DNA of 64,000 nucleotides from the NCBI RefSeq assembly GCF_019175385.1, contig NC_083341.1, forward strand, positions 65,257,800-65,321,799, given 5' to 3'. The DNA comes from Lycium barbarum. Taxonomy: Eukaryota; Streptophyta; Magnoliopsida; Solanales; Solanaceae. Below the pieces are notes generated by a model. It searched no databases, was not told the origin of the DNA, and was given only the letters and a program-made list of their open reading frames with translations. Positions 1 through 11,458 of the stretch are shown in pieces (positions within the stretch are counted from its first letter, which is position 1; each line of letters begins with the position of its first letter). Both the position numbers and the translations under genes were made by a program.

Positions 1-741
1 GAGCTCAGTAAAGATGGTGGAAGGTGAATAGGATGTGCCATGGTCTATAAGTTTAGAGGTTTATAAAATTATTGAATGGAGAAGGAAAGGAGTAGTCCAG
101 CTTGTGCATGTAATGAGGGAAGGAAGCCAGCTGGAAAACTATTAACTAACCATTTTTTTAGTTTTGCAGGTACATTATACTTTGATAACTTCATGGAGGT
201 ACCAGCAGCTGCAAAAAGGCTGGTAAACATTGACAAAATGTAGTTTCAATCCTTCATATTCGAGCCAGTGTTTGGTAGAGAGCCTAATGAGTTGCTAAAC
301 ATAGCAGCAACATAGTTGAGCTGCATAATATTGCATGCATATGCAGGTCTATAACTACAAAAGTAGAAGGAATGAAGATGTTCACCTACTCGACAACAGT
401 AGATTTGAGATGCAAAGGTTCCATCAGTATGAATAACACTTAGTTCACTACAGCAGAATGAGCAGCTGAGTATAATTAAGTCACAACATGCAGAAGTTCA
501 ATTTTGAAGGATTCTTCTATTGGTTATGACTTCATAGCACCCGGTGAGAGCTTTGAGGTTGCTAGAGTGAAATCACACCAGAAATTTGGATAGGTTACAG
601 TTAGACTAGAGTTGATGCTTTGGTTGTTTATTTCATTTCATAGGAACTTTTGGCCTTATTTTGTTTTATTTCTCTGTACAGATTCTTTTTATCAATAAAT
701 TCACAACTAGTATCATGCTAGTTGTTTTGATTAAGAAAAAA
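1..741 (+). other. Unidentified AT-rich segment with a retroposed-looking 3' end
   Basis: No intact gene is visible. On the plus strand the segment ends with AATAAA (694-699), a short inverted repeat (ACAACTAG/CTAGTTGT, about 703-725) and an A-rich run (733-741). It then abuts the sequence that follows integrase in the Athila element (AGCGCTTGATTTAACATC in plus reading). That looks like the 3' end of a retroposed transcript inserted in plus orientation, but the 5' end is outside the window. Around 165-300 there is a pyrimidine-rich tract ending TTTTGCAG, followed by a frame that reads as protein with TAG stops. This could be a decayed exon, and I cannot name a family. Nothing else is recognised. 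Confidence 0.3.
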
Positions 742-781
742 GCGCTTGATTTAACATCATGGCAAGACAGTGTCACCAATT

Positions 782-1222
782 TTACTCTTCGTCAAGATTG
801 TCCGAGTCAGTATTCATTCCCGGATGCTTAAACCTGTACCGATCAATAATTCTATCCCTATCAATGCAACCATGGTAGTGCTTCACCCTATGCCCATTCA
901 CTTTAAACGTCCGAGTTCCATCTTCGTACTTCAACTCAATCGCACCATGGGGTGAAGCACTCACCACTTCGAATGGATCGGACCACTTTGATTTCAACTT
1001 TCCGGGCAACAGCTTCAGTCTCGAATTATACAGCAGCACCTGACCCCCTTTTTGAAAATCTCTCTTAAGGATCTTTTTATCGTGGTAATGTTTCATCCTC
1101 TCTTTATACAGTGTTGCACTTTCATAGGCCTGGTGTCGGAATTCATCCATCTCGTTGAGTTGAAACAACCTGAGTCTGGTCGTTTCTTCCCAATTCATGT
1201 TCAATTTCTTCAAGGCCCACAT
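782..1222 (-). pseudogene. Athila integrase C-terminal region
   Basis: This open stretch of about 146 residues is the C-terminal DNA-binding part of a Ty3/gypsy integrase. Near its start it reads [11 protein letters not shown], then a tyrosine/lysine-rich helix ([16 protein letters not shown]), then the SH3-like segment with [19 protein letters not shown] and the Athila-typical ending [13 protein letters not shown]. It continues from the integrase core at 1,240-1,782 but is in a different frame from parts of it, so the integrase is broken. After the stop, the sequence motif in minus reading ending AAATCAAGCGCTT is the usual post-integrase sequence of this group; it is cut off at 741 by unrelated sequence. 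Confidence 0.85.
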
Positions 1223-1239
1223 GGCCTTATGTTCAAGTT

Positions 1240-1782
1240 TAACTGGCAGGTGACATACTTTATCAAAAACTAGCTTGAAAGGGGAAGTCCCAATCGGAGT
1301 CTTGAAAGGAGTCCGGTAAGCCTAGAGAGCATCATCGAGCTTGCGAGCCCAATCAGTTCTGTTTGCATTCACCGTTTTAGCCAAAATACTCTTTATCTCC
1401 CGATTAGAGACTTCAGCTTTCCCACTTGTCTAAGGATGATAAGGGGTTGCCACCCTATGGTTGACTACATACTTCTCCATCAATCCCGCAAAGGCTCTAT
1501 TGCAAAAGTGAGAACCACCATCACTAATTATCGCTGGGGTACCAAAACGATATATATGTTCTTTTTCAAGAATCCCATGACACTCTTGGCTTCATTATTA
1601 CGTACAGACACCACTTCTACCCATTTAGAAACATAGTCAACAGCGACCAAGATGTATTTCATGCCACAAGAGCTCACAAAGGGTCCCATAAAATCAATCC
1701 CCTAGATATCGAACACCTCAACTTCCATCTCAAAGTGCATAGGCATCTCTTGCCTCCTACCAATACTCCCTTGCCGTTGGCA
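1240..1782 (-). pseudogene. Athila integrase catalytic core, degenerate
   Basis: Translation of the minus strand gives disjointed pieces of the integrase catalytic domain: a [12 protein letters not shown] segment around the first catalytic aspartate (about 1,690-1,710) and [15 protein letters not shown] around the second aspartate (about 1,635-1,660). Several in-frame stops and at least one frame change follow. No continuous reading frame joins the zinc-binding domain to the C-terminal domain. Together with its neighbours this shows that the integrase of this copy is dead. Confidence 0.75.
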
Positions 1783-2244
1783 CTAATCACAAGACCGCAC
1801 CATCAAATTAGCATCATGAAAGAGAGTAGGCCAATAGTAACCACATTCAAGAACCTTTATAGCAGTCCACGTACCACTATGATGTACCCCAATTGGAGAG
1901 TCGTGGCAAGCCTTCAGAATCTCCAACACCTCACTCTCTGGAACACAACGCCGAATAATGTTGTCAGCGCATGTTCTGAATAAGTATGGTTCATCCCAAT
2001 AGTACTGACGAGAATCGCGCAAAACTACTTTTTTCTGGTAAGATTTGATCTCGTCCGGAATGATACCAATAACGAAGTAATTAGCCAAATTCGTATACCA
2101 AGGTTCCACTTGCATAGACATCGCCAAAAATCCCTCATCTGGAAAAGAATCATCAATATCAAGTTCCTCTGCTGGCACCCCAGTTTCCTCAAGCCTATAG
2201 AGATGGTCAGCAACCTGATTTTCAGACCCCTTTCGATCTTTCAC
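1783..2244 (-). pseudogene. End of RNase H and zinc-binding domain of Athila integrase
   Basis: This 153-codon open stretch begins with the RNase H tail (KGSENQVADHLYRLE, the usual 'ADxLSRL' end). It runs through the connecting region into the integrase HHCC zinc-binding fold. Residues about 110-150 carry CHDSPIGVHHSG followed by a tyrosine/tryptophan helix (GYYWPTLFHDA) and a terminal C. The family pattern is H-x4-H ... C-x2-C; here the final CxxC is cut off by the frame end. It lies directly downstream of RT/RNase H and upstream of the integrase core, the expected gypsy order. Confidence 0.8.
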
Positions 2245-3798
2245 CTCAAAATTGAACTCTTACAACAAAAGGACCCAACGAATCTGTCGCGGCTTAGCTT
2301 CTTTATTTTCCATAAGATACCTCAACGCAGCATGATCAGTGTACACCACAACATTCGACCCCAATTAATAGGACCTAAACTTCTCAAAAGCATACACTAT
2401 AGCAAACAGATCTTGCTCAGTCACTAGGTAGTTCATCTATGTTGCATTAAGAGTCCCACTAGCATAGTAGACTGGGTGCATAATTTTATTGTACCTCTAG
2501 CCAAGCACAACACCAATCGCGAAACCACTCGCATCACATATCAACTCAAAAGGCAGGGACCAATCAGGAGTAACAATAACAGAAGCATAAGTGAGACGCT
2601 CCTTCAATTCATTAAACGCCTTTCGGTACTTGTCATCAAATAGAAACTTAGCCTCTTTTTCAAGAAGCTTGCACATCGGGTTCATAATGTTGGAGAAATC
2701 TTTGATGAAGCGCCTATAAAACCTAGCATGTCCCAAGAAACTCCGGACACCTTTGACTAAGATGGGTGGAGAAAGCTTAGCAATCACATCTATCTTCTCT
2801 TGATTGACCTCAATCCCATTTTCAGAGATTTTGTGACCGAGGAAAATCCCTTCCTTCACTATAAAATGGCACTTCTCCCAATTCGGCACGAGATTTGTCT
2901 CTTCACATCTTTTCAGCACTTGACCCAGATGGTCAAGAAAATCATCAAATGAATTGCCCACAACAGAAAAATCATCCATAAACACCTCCAAGAAGTCTTC
3001 GACCATGTCAGAAAAGATCGACATCATGCACCTCTGAAAAGTTGCTGTGCATTACACAACCCAAAGGGCATTCGGCTGAACACAAACTTCCCATAAGGAC
3101 AAGTGAAAGTCGTCTTCTCTTGATCTTCTAAGGCAATGTTGATCTGATTATAACTAGAGGACCCATCTAAGAAGCAATAGTAAGACCTCCCAGCCAGCCT
3201 ATCAAGCATCTGATCAATGAAAGGCATGGGAAATGGTCTTTACAAGTGGCTGAGTTTAGCTTCCTATAGTCCATGCAAATACGCCATCCAGTAACTGTAC
3301 GAGTGGAAATCAGCTCATTCTTTGCATTAGGCACCACACAGATACCTCCATTCTTTGGAACACATTGAACTGGACTGACCCACTTGCTGTTTGCAATCGG
3401 ATACACTACCCTAGCATCTAACCATTTTATGATCTCTTTTTTCACAACCTCTTGCATGTTTTGGTTCAATCTCCGTTGTTGTTCAACACTCGACTTGTTG
3501 TCCTCCTCTGGCTAAATTTTATGCTCTTAAATACCAGAAGGAATACCTCGAATATCTACTATGGTCCAACCAATAGCACACCTATACTCGCGCAAAATCT
3601 CCAATAATCGCTCAATTTGTTCTTCAGTCAGTAATGTTGAAAAAATCATTGGAAATGTCTTATTCGGACCAATGAACTCATACCTCAAGTGTGACGGAAG
3701 TTGCTTAAGCTCAAGCTTTGGTGGCTCAACAATAGAAGGCTTAGCTGGTGGAGTAGTTCTAGTTACAAAGTCTAGATCAAGCTTTCTTGGGTGGTAAG
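2245..3798 (-). pseudogene. Athila reverse transcriptase and RNase H, frameshifted and split by Tekay
   Basis: Minus-strand frames give the RT in pieces. The N-terminal linker (3,470-3,798) contains [15 protein letters not shown]. The fingers/palm (3,167-3,469) carry SPVQCVPKNGG and WRICMDYRKLN. The LDG/YNQI block and FSRMPFGLCNA follow at 3,024-3,227. The catalytic motif FMDDFSV and the thumb (FLGHKISENGIEV) lie at 2,497-3,027, and degenerate RNase H at 2,245-2,496. Frames change near 3,220 and 3,027, and stops are scattered through. The frame is interrupted exactly at 3,798, where the Tekay element begins; it resumes upstream at 13,703. Confidence 0.85.
3794..3798. repeat. Target site duplication GTAAG (left copy; right copy 13,703-13,707)
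   Basis: GTAAG precedes the TG that starts the Tekay LTR at 3,799. The same five bases follow the terminal CA of the other LTR at 13,702. Five-base duplications are normal for Ty3/gypsy integrase. This fixes both ends of the insertion and joins the two halves of the Athila coding region. Confidence 0.95.
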
Positions 3799-6250
3799 TG
3801 TCACGACCCAGCTAGGGGCCGCGACGGGTACCCGGGGCTAGCCACCGAGCACCACTCGTTCTACTACTCATCTTACTCATTTAATGCTCTTTTATCAATT
3901 TATACTCAAGACATAGGAAATTTATCTTTTCATTTGAGAACATAAAATACTTTTATATGCATAAGCCTCTCGGCCATCAAAATAATATATATATATACAT
4001 AGTAACAATTTCGTGAGACCATCTAACCCACACTGCGTATCTACGAGCCTCTACTGGAGTGCTACACATAAGGACGGGACAAGACCCCGTCATTCCCAAA
4101 ATACATATACAAATGTACACAAAAGAATAATCAAGCACCTCCGAAACAAAGGAGTGCTTTCAATCAGCTAGCAGCTACTATGGATCAGGATCAAGCTCAC
4201 CTCCCTGTCTACCTATGGGCATGAACACAGCGTCCAAAGAAAACAGACGTCAGTACGAACATTGTACAAAGTATGAGAGGCATAAACAATGAAATTAGAC
4301 AATGATATAAAAGAAATATCAATATGGAACATCTGTATCTGACTGTCAAGTACAAAGGAAATAATGCATGCTGGCTTACTCATAATCATCATCATGACAT
4401 GAATGCATAAATGTATAAGCTTCCCGTCCATATAGGTACGGTGTGATAATCATAACATTTGCCTGCATCCAAGCCTCCCGCGTCCAGGTTATCATCTCAT
4501 GCCGCCCACTAGTGGTGTCTGCCCATGCCGTCTGGCCATGGTGTATAGCTGCCCGCCTTAGCGGTGACTGCCCGGCCATATAGGCGCGGTGTTATATCAT
4601 CATCATACATGCTCATCATAGTATGCTTATCATAATATACTTATCATAATATGTTTATCATAGTACATGCATAGGGCTCAAGAACAATTACACTTTATCG
4701 GGGTGACGTAAGGTCGTGATCCCCCCGATTTCATTATGGAGCATTTTTTGACATTCTGCCTCACCTTGAAGGAACTAGCATATAAGGTGAGTGTGAGCAA
4801 TAAATAACACCATTATCATTATAGGGTCATCATATCATTATAGGGCTCGTAACATGTCTCTTATCTTATATAGCTATTCATAGACATAGGCTTTTAGTTT
4901 TCTGGAATATAGGAACTCATGAAGAGGAAATAGAGTCATGCTATAGGATTCATGCCATTAGAAGGAAAGGACTAGCCTCACATACCTTTGACGTTTAACT
5001 AAGCTATCACTTGCTTGTTCTCCTTTAGTGCGTACGTTCTACCTTCAAGAGAATTTGTATCGACATTAGCTAGCGATTATAAAAACAGCTTACTAACGCT
5101 AGAGAAAATTGGACTACATTTCCTTTCGTTTATGCAACTCTTCCCATATTCTATATCAACTCTAAAACGTTCATAACAGCATTCTCGATATGATAGACAA
5201 CACTCATCATTCATTTACAACATTCGTATTTCACAATTTGTCTTCAATTTCTCCATAATCATGGTCATGGTTCATCGTTGCATTTTTCTCATGTAGGATA
5301 CCTATTCCATGTTCTAAATGTCATTCATAACATTTTTATAATCACAAATCATCAATGATCATGGCTCAATTCAAACCTTTACTCAACATTGCTACTATTC
5401 CCACTTTCATGACCCATTTCTTACATCCTTCTATAATCCAAGTGTTTCAGCTCTTCCATACCCTAAATAACATGTAAATGCCATAGAACTTACCTTGGAT
5501 GTTGTAGGAACAAGCCTTGAGTGGTATTACTCTTCTTGCACCAAAACCCTAGTTTGCTTCTCTTGAAATTTCGTAACTTGGATGAACTTTGATGAGTTTC
5601 ATACACTTGATTCACCTGGATTCTTGATATTGATCTTTGATTTCCTTTATTTTCTTGTAGATGAAGAGTGGAGAGTATTCTAGAGGTTTCTAGAGAGAAG
5701 TATCGTAGAAATGAAATGAATTTAATGAGCTTGGGTCTCCTTTTAATGACTTAAAATCTGATTCGTAATGAACAGAAGTTGAAGTGCACAGTGGTCGTAA
5801 ACCCAGTTTACGGTCCGTATTCTGCAGGTGTATTTAAGCATAACAGAACCAGAAGTCAGGCTGGGGACATGGTGGTTTACGACTCAGTTTACGGGCCGTA
5901 TTTCAATTTACGGTCCGTATTTCAAGTCGTTTTTAACCATTCAAGTCTCTGACAGAAAGTTGAAGTTTTGTAAGTTGAAATACGACATGGTAGTTTACGG
6001 GCCATATACCACTTTACGGTCCGTATTGCATTTTACGATCGACTGGGCCAAAGTGCAAATCTGCAACTTTCACGTCTTCAAAACCTATAATTAGTCATTG
6101 TGGAGCATAACCTATCTCTTGTTTCCATTGCCTTTGAAATCTTACTTAGGGTCGTCAAACGTCATTCCCTTCTGATTAAAACATCGTATACTCGTATTCT
6201 TCGTTAGTCTATTCATTGTACGTTCACGGGGAAATTTCTGAGGTGTAACA
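3799..6250 (-). repeat. 3' LTR of the Tekay element
   Basis: In plus reading it starts TGTCACGACCC and ends GGTGTAACA, so on the element's strand it begins TGTTACACC and ends GGGTCGTGACA. It is 2,452 bp and more complete than its partner, which has lost part of U5. U3 (about 5,800-6,030 in plus coordinates) carries four exact TACGGNCCGTA palindromes (5,809-5,819, 5,890-5,900, 5,909-5,919, 6,015-6,025) and a degraded one. A central stretch (about 4,425-4,600) is an array of short GC-rich hairpin-like units separated by TGCCC/GGGCA. No TATA box is called with confidence. Confidence 0.92.
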
Positions 6251-6290
6251 TTCTCCACCCCTTTTGGAACATTCGTCCTCGAATGTTAAG
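6251..6290 (-). other. Polypurine tract and preceding ATTCGAGGACGAATG motif (Tekay)
   Basis: On the minus strand the sequence just before the 3' LTR reads CATTCGAGGACGAATG followed by AAAAGGGGTGGAGAA. The latter is the plus-strand priming purine tract directly abutting the LTR. The ATTCGAGGAC motif is also present before the 3' LTR of the non-coding element at 56,340, which ties the two elements together. Confidence 0.88.
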
Positions 6291-6408
6291 TCATCGGGGA
6301 TTCTAGAAAAATTCCGCCAGTGTTTCCCCTGTAATATGGCACTACCATCCTGTCACAACAACCCATAATATCATTGCCTCACAGGGCCACAACACAATAT
6401 CAACATAT

Positions 6409-7968
6409 CTATGGCAACACACGACCAAAAGCATGAAAAGTAAGCATATATACCTTGTATCGTTGGCGTTTCATCTTGAATCTCTCCTGGGGTTGAAATA
6501 AATGCGGGTTCGTGGATTTTATCTTCTTTTCCACCTCCCAAGTCATTTCTTCTTGGTTATTGTTTCGCCACAAGACTTTAACTGAAGCTACCTCTTTATT
6601 TCGAAGTCTTCGCACTTGCCTATCTAGAATAGCAATAGGCACTTCTTCATAGGTTACCTTTTCTGTTACTTGCACATCATCTATCGGGACAATCTTTGTG
6701 GGATCTCCAACACACTTGCAGAGCATCGAAACGTGGAAGACTGGATGGACCGATTCAAGCTCCGAAGGCAAGTCTAATTCATAGGCTACATGACCCACCT
6801 TACGGATAATTTTATAGGGTCCAATATATCTAGGACTTAACTTCCCTCTTTTGCCAAATCTCATCACCCTTTTCATTGGCGACACTTTCAAAAATACCCA
6901 ATCATCAGCCTGGAATTCCAAGTCTCGTCGGCGATTGTCCACATAAGACTTTTGGCGACTTTGGGCTGTCAACAATCGATCTCGGATGACCTTACCTTTT
7001 TGCACCGCTTGCTGAATCAATTCGGGGCCTACTAGCTGTACTTCTCCTATTTCAAACCATCCGATTGGGGATCTACATTTCCTCCCATATAAAGCTTCAT
7101 ACGAAGCCATTTGGATACTGGAATGGTAGCTATTGTTGTATGCGAATTCGATTAGCGGCAAAGGGTCGTCCCAAATACCACCGAAATCCAGCACACATGC
7201 TCGTAGCATATCTTCCAAGGTCTGAATAGTATGCTCAGCTTGTCCATCGGTCTGCGGATGAAATGTCGTGCTAAGCTTCACTTGAGTGCCTATACCTTCT
7301 TGGAAGGACTTCCAGAACTTGGCTGTAAACTGTGCTACTCTATCTGTAATAATAGATGATGGTATACCATGAAGTCACACAATTTCTTTGAGATATAACC
7401 TCGCATAATCTTCTGCTGAGTACGTAGTTCTAACTGGAAGAAAATGGGCTGCTTTCATCAATCTATCCACAACTACCCATATAGAATCATACTTGCCACG
7501 GGAACGGGGTAACCCCACAATAAAATCCATGTTGATCACTTCCCATTTCCAAGTAGGGATTTCCATTGCTTGCAATAAGCCTCCTGACTTTTGATGTTCA
7601 ATCGTTACCTGTTGGCAATTTGGACACTGTGCTACAAATTTCGCTATGTCTCTCTTCATGCCATCCCACCAATACATCATCTTGAGATCATGATACATCT
7701 TGGTTGCACCTAGGTGAATAGAATACCGGGAACAATGTGTTTCTTCTAGAATTCGTCGGCGTAATTATGCCACATTCGGCACACATAACCTACCTCGGTA
7801 TCTAAGAATTCCATCCCTAGAAACATCAAATGAAGACTTCTCTTTTCCACGAGATGTGTCTCTGTAATGACACAATTGAGAATCTTCATATTGCCATTCT
7901 TTCACTTCTATATTCAAAGATGAAACTGTAGGATCATTAATGCCAACCCCCTGCACTGCCCGAATCAA
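6409..7968 (-). pseudogene. Tekay integrase with chromodomain
   Basis: The zinc-binding domain (about 7,590-7,740) has H-x6-H-type histidines (THCSRYSIH) and CPNCQQ. The catalytic core has aspartates in INMDFIVGLP and WVVVDRLMKAAHF, and the glutamate in TDGQAEHTIQTLEDML (6,409-7,281 frame). The C-terminal part has the GPY/F-like segment (YIGPYKIIRKVG). It ends in a chromodomain (VLWRNNNQEEMTWEVE) that in this family targets integration to heterochromatin. In-frame stops at about 7,763 (TAA) and about 7,373 (TGA, reading as a decayed CGA arginine codon) break the frame. Apart from these stops the frame from 6,409 to 7,698 is continuous. Confidence 0.9.
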
Positions 7969-8099
7969 TTACACGCACTCCAAGATTAGCTAGTTGATGG
8001 AGCTCATGAACCATCTCTTTCCTTTCCAGAGGAACTTCGCATAAACTGCCCATTGATCAGCGGCTAAGCGCATCGGCTACTACATTCGCCTTTCCGGGG

Positions 8100-9185
8100 T
8101 GGTACAAAATATTCATATCATAATCTTTTCAGTAATTCTAACCACCGCCTTTGCCGTAGATTTAACTCCTTCTATTTGAAAATATATTGAAGACTCTTGT
8201 GATCTGTGTAAATATCAACATGCACACCATACAAGTAATGTCTCCACATTTTCAAGGCATGAATGACCACAGCCAACTCGAGATCATGAGTTGGATAGTT
8301 CTTTTCATGTTTCCGCAGCTGCCTCGAAGCATATGCAATAACTCTACCGTGTTGCATTAATACATATCCCAATCCAACACCAGAAGCGTCACAATACACC
8401 ACATAGCCATCTGACCCTTCTGGAAGTGTTAAGACCGGAGCTGAGGTCAATCTGTCCTTCAACTCCGGGAAGTTGCACTCACAACCATCATTCATTTGAA
8501 ATTTAGCTGACTTCTGGGTTAGCTTCGTCAGTGGGGCTGAAATAGATGAGAAGCCCTCTACGAACCTTCTATAATAACCCGCCAACCCCAGAAAACTACG
8601 AACTTCCGTAGGCGTTGTAAGCCTTGGCCAAGTCTTCACAGCTTCAATTTTCTGAGTGTCCACTCGAATGCCATCATCTGAAATAACATGGCCCAGAAAT
8701 GTTACAGAATTCAGCCAAAACTCGCACTTTGAAAATTTTGCATATAATTCCCGAGCTCGAAGAATTCCAAGAACAATTCGCAAATGATCTGCATGTTCTG
8801 ATTCTGTGCGAGAATACACCAAAATATCATCAATAAATACTATCACAAACAAATCCAAGAGATGCCTGAATACATTGTTCATTAAACTCATGAATACGGC
8901 CGGAGCATTATTTAATCCAAACGACATCACACGGAACTCATAGTGGCCATATCTCGTTATGAATGCCGTTTTGGGAATATCCGCTTCTCTAACTCTCATT
9001 TGATGATAACCCGATCTCAAGTCTATTTTTGAAAACCACTTGGCACCCCGTAGCTGATCAAATAAATCATCAATCCTCGAAAGAGGATATTTGTTCTTTA
9101 TCGTCACCTTGTTCAATTGCCTATAATCGATGCACATTCGTAGGGATCCGTCTTTCTTTCTCACGAACAAGACTGGGGCTCCCAC
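8100..9185 (-). pseudogene. Tekay reverse transcriptase and RNase H
   Basis: A 337-codon stretch with all RT blocks: [36 protein letters not shown], the catalytic [21 protein letters not shown] and the RNase H start ([49 protein letters not shown]). The frame starts where a one-base loss in a G run (about 9,178-9,182) separates it from protease. It ends at a TAG that replaces a glutamine codon after YIFK (about 8,172). An extra A near 8,125 shifts the remaining RNase H tail. Confidence 0.92.
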
Positions 9186-9886
9186 GGTGATGAACTGGGT
9201 GTTATAAACCCCTTTTCAAGCAAATCTTTCAGCTGTGCCTTTAGCTCTTTCAATTCTGCCAGAGCCATTCGATACGGAGGAATAGAAATAGGCTTGGTGT
9301 CCGGCAACACATCAATAATAAAATCAATCTCCCGCTCGAGAGGAAGACCTAGAAGCTCTTCGGGGAACACATCCGGAAATTCATTCACCACCGGAACTGA
9401 TCGGAAAGTTGGCGACTTTGCCTCGGTGTCATGAACCCGAACTAAGTGATAAATATAGCCCTTGGCTGTCATCTTTCTTGCCTTAAGGTACGAAATAAAC
9501 CTACCTCTTGGAGATGCTGCATTACCCTTCCATTCAAGCACGGGCTCTCCCGGAAATTGGAATCGAATTACTTTCAACCGGCAATTGATATTAGCATAAC
9601 ATGATGCCAACCAATTCATACCCATCATTACATCGAAATCTAACATTTCCAATTCAATCAAATCAACTTTGGTTTGGCGATCACATATGATAATTACACA
9701 TTTTTTATACACTTGTCTTGCTATCATGGGATCACCAACCGGAGTAGATACCTCAAAAAGTTTGATTGGGTCAGGTTTCACCCCAATACAACCAGCAACA
9801 TATGGAGTAATATAAGAGAATATAGAACCCGGATCTATCAATGCATACATATCACGGGAAAATATAGACAATGTACCTGTAACCAC
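9161..9886 (-). pseudogene. Tekay aspartic protease and RT N-terminal linker
   Basis: The retropepsin-like domain lies near the start: [14 protein letters not shown], where the family has D-[ST]-G. Here the site reads D-P-G, so catalysis would be doubtful. A second block, [12 protein letters not shown], corresponds to the conserved ILGMDWL region. The linker to RT ([21 protein letters not shown], then FITPSSSPW) is complete up to the frameshift at about 9,180. It is in the same frame as gag, from which a single TAG at about 9,937 separates it. Confidence 0.88.
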
Positions 9887-9937
9887 ATCCAGGGAGGACT
9901 CAAGATCCTGTCGTCCGGCTAAAACATATACACGGGG

Positions 9938-11263
9938 CTAAGTGGCACCTGAAGTAGATGTTGCCCCTCTGCCTCTACCTCGGCCTGCTGACATCTGAGG
10001 AGTCTGCCCTACCGGGCGCACTGAGGAAGAACCAGCTGCTGAACCTGTGGGCTGAATACCAACTCTGCCACCCAACAACGGGCAATCTCTCATCATGTGC
10101 CCAACTTGGCCACAAGTATAACAAACATCCGAACCCTGGCGACACTGTCCGGAATGTAATCTACCGTACTGGCTGCATCGCGGTATGGGGGGTCTCCTCT
10201 GACTATAATCTTCCCTGAACTGGGAATCTGAGTCCCTCGAACTCTGGCTCTGTCCCGAACGGAAGGAGCGATCAAATCTCCTGCCTGCGAATCGAGGAGG
10301 TGCACTAGTCACTGACTGGCCTGAGTGCCTAGAATATGTCTACCTTGATCCCCCTCTATAATCACTACCTGCTCCCATCGATCTGGCCCTTTTGTTTTGT
10401 CTTCTATCACTATCACGATCACTTCTCTGTGGTTGTTGTCGCCCCTCTAAATTCTGAGCATGAGCCTGTATCCGGGAAATATCCATCCCATCTTGTAGCG
10501 AAGCTGTCAAGAAATCTTTGAATAAATGTGGCCCTAAGCCACTCACGAATCTATGTACCCAGTCTCCCATGTCAGCCACCATAGTCGGGGCATACCTAGC
10601 CAATGAATTAAATTGAAGGCTATATTCCCGGGCACTCATATTCCCTTGCCTCAAATTTAGGAACCTACCCTCCCTAGCTCGGCGGACCTGGGGTGGCAAA
10701 TAGTGACGAATGGAAGCATCTACAAATTATTTCCAAACCGGAGGAGGCGCATTTTCTCCTCTCGATAATACCCAGTTATTATACCATAAGACTGCCACGT
10801 CCCGGAGTCTATAAGATGTCAACTCCACGGATTCAATCTCAGAGGTATGAATAATCCTTAGGGTCCTCAACATCTCATTAATAAAGCCTTGCAGATCTTC
10901 ATCCGGCTTCGACCCGAAGAACTCCGAAGGATTTAGAGTCATGAAATCACGGGCTCTAGTACTGGCTGATCGATCACTTGGGACAGCATTTTGCCACTGT
11001 GCCTGGGCGGCAACCAGCTGTGTCAATAGATGTATAGCCTCAGTCATTTGTTAACCCGAAACACCCGGTGGAGGAATTGGAGCTGGAGCTCCTCCCTGTT
11101 CTTCCACATTAGGCGGGGTGGAGGAAGTATTAGATAGAGCCTCATTATGCGATTCACCCACTTCAATATTCATCGCAGGCCCTCTTTCTACCCGCCTCTT
11201 TGTTGTAGTCTTGCCCCTCTGGGCGGCTGTACCTTTTCCCTTTGGCGGCATTTCTGGAATCAC
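9938..11263 (-). pseudogene. Tekay gag
   Basis: Reading starts with MIPEMPPKGKG at 11,263. The capsid-like part includes the retrotransposon gag block (FFGSKPDEDLQGFI ... LSRGENAPPPVW and RRAREGRFLNLRQGNMSAREYSLQF). A basic/arginine-rich linker follows, then one zinc knuckle, CYTCGQVGHMMRDC (C-x2-C-x4-H-x4-C), near 10,080. In-frame stops at about 11,048, 10,725, 10,337 and 9,937 interrupt it, all in one frame, so the damage is by point mutation. The first ATG lies about 180 bp downstream of the primer site, a normal leader length. Confidence 0.9.
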
Positions 11264-11441
11264 AACACATTATTAAGGAGGATAAAATCTTATACATGGC
11301 TCTATCGCACGATCTCATAAGAAGAAAGATGGTTATCTTTCTTAAATGCCCTGTAGCGTCTTGTTTATTGATGTGACGCGCAACACATCATAAACAAGAC
11401 TCTGCTAGACACGGCTCGTAGACACTTCCTAGGACTGAACT

Positions 11442-11453
11442 GCTCTGATACCA
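11442..11453 (-). other. Primer binding site for initiator-Met tRNA (Tekay)
   Basis: The minus strand reads TGGTATCAGAGC, the complement of the 3' end of plant initiator methionine tRNA. It lies a few bases downstream of the end of the 5' LTR. The leader that follows is closely matched by the leader of the non-coding element at 52,618 onward. Confidence 0.93.
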
Positions 11454-11458
11454 CTTTG

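Noticed and set aside
3561..3797. Plus-strand open frame of 78 codons
   Set aside because: It is antisense to the RT linker of the Athila element and has no similarity of its own. Many other plus-strand frames in 0.7-15.3 kb are shadows of the same kind.
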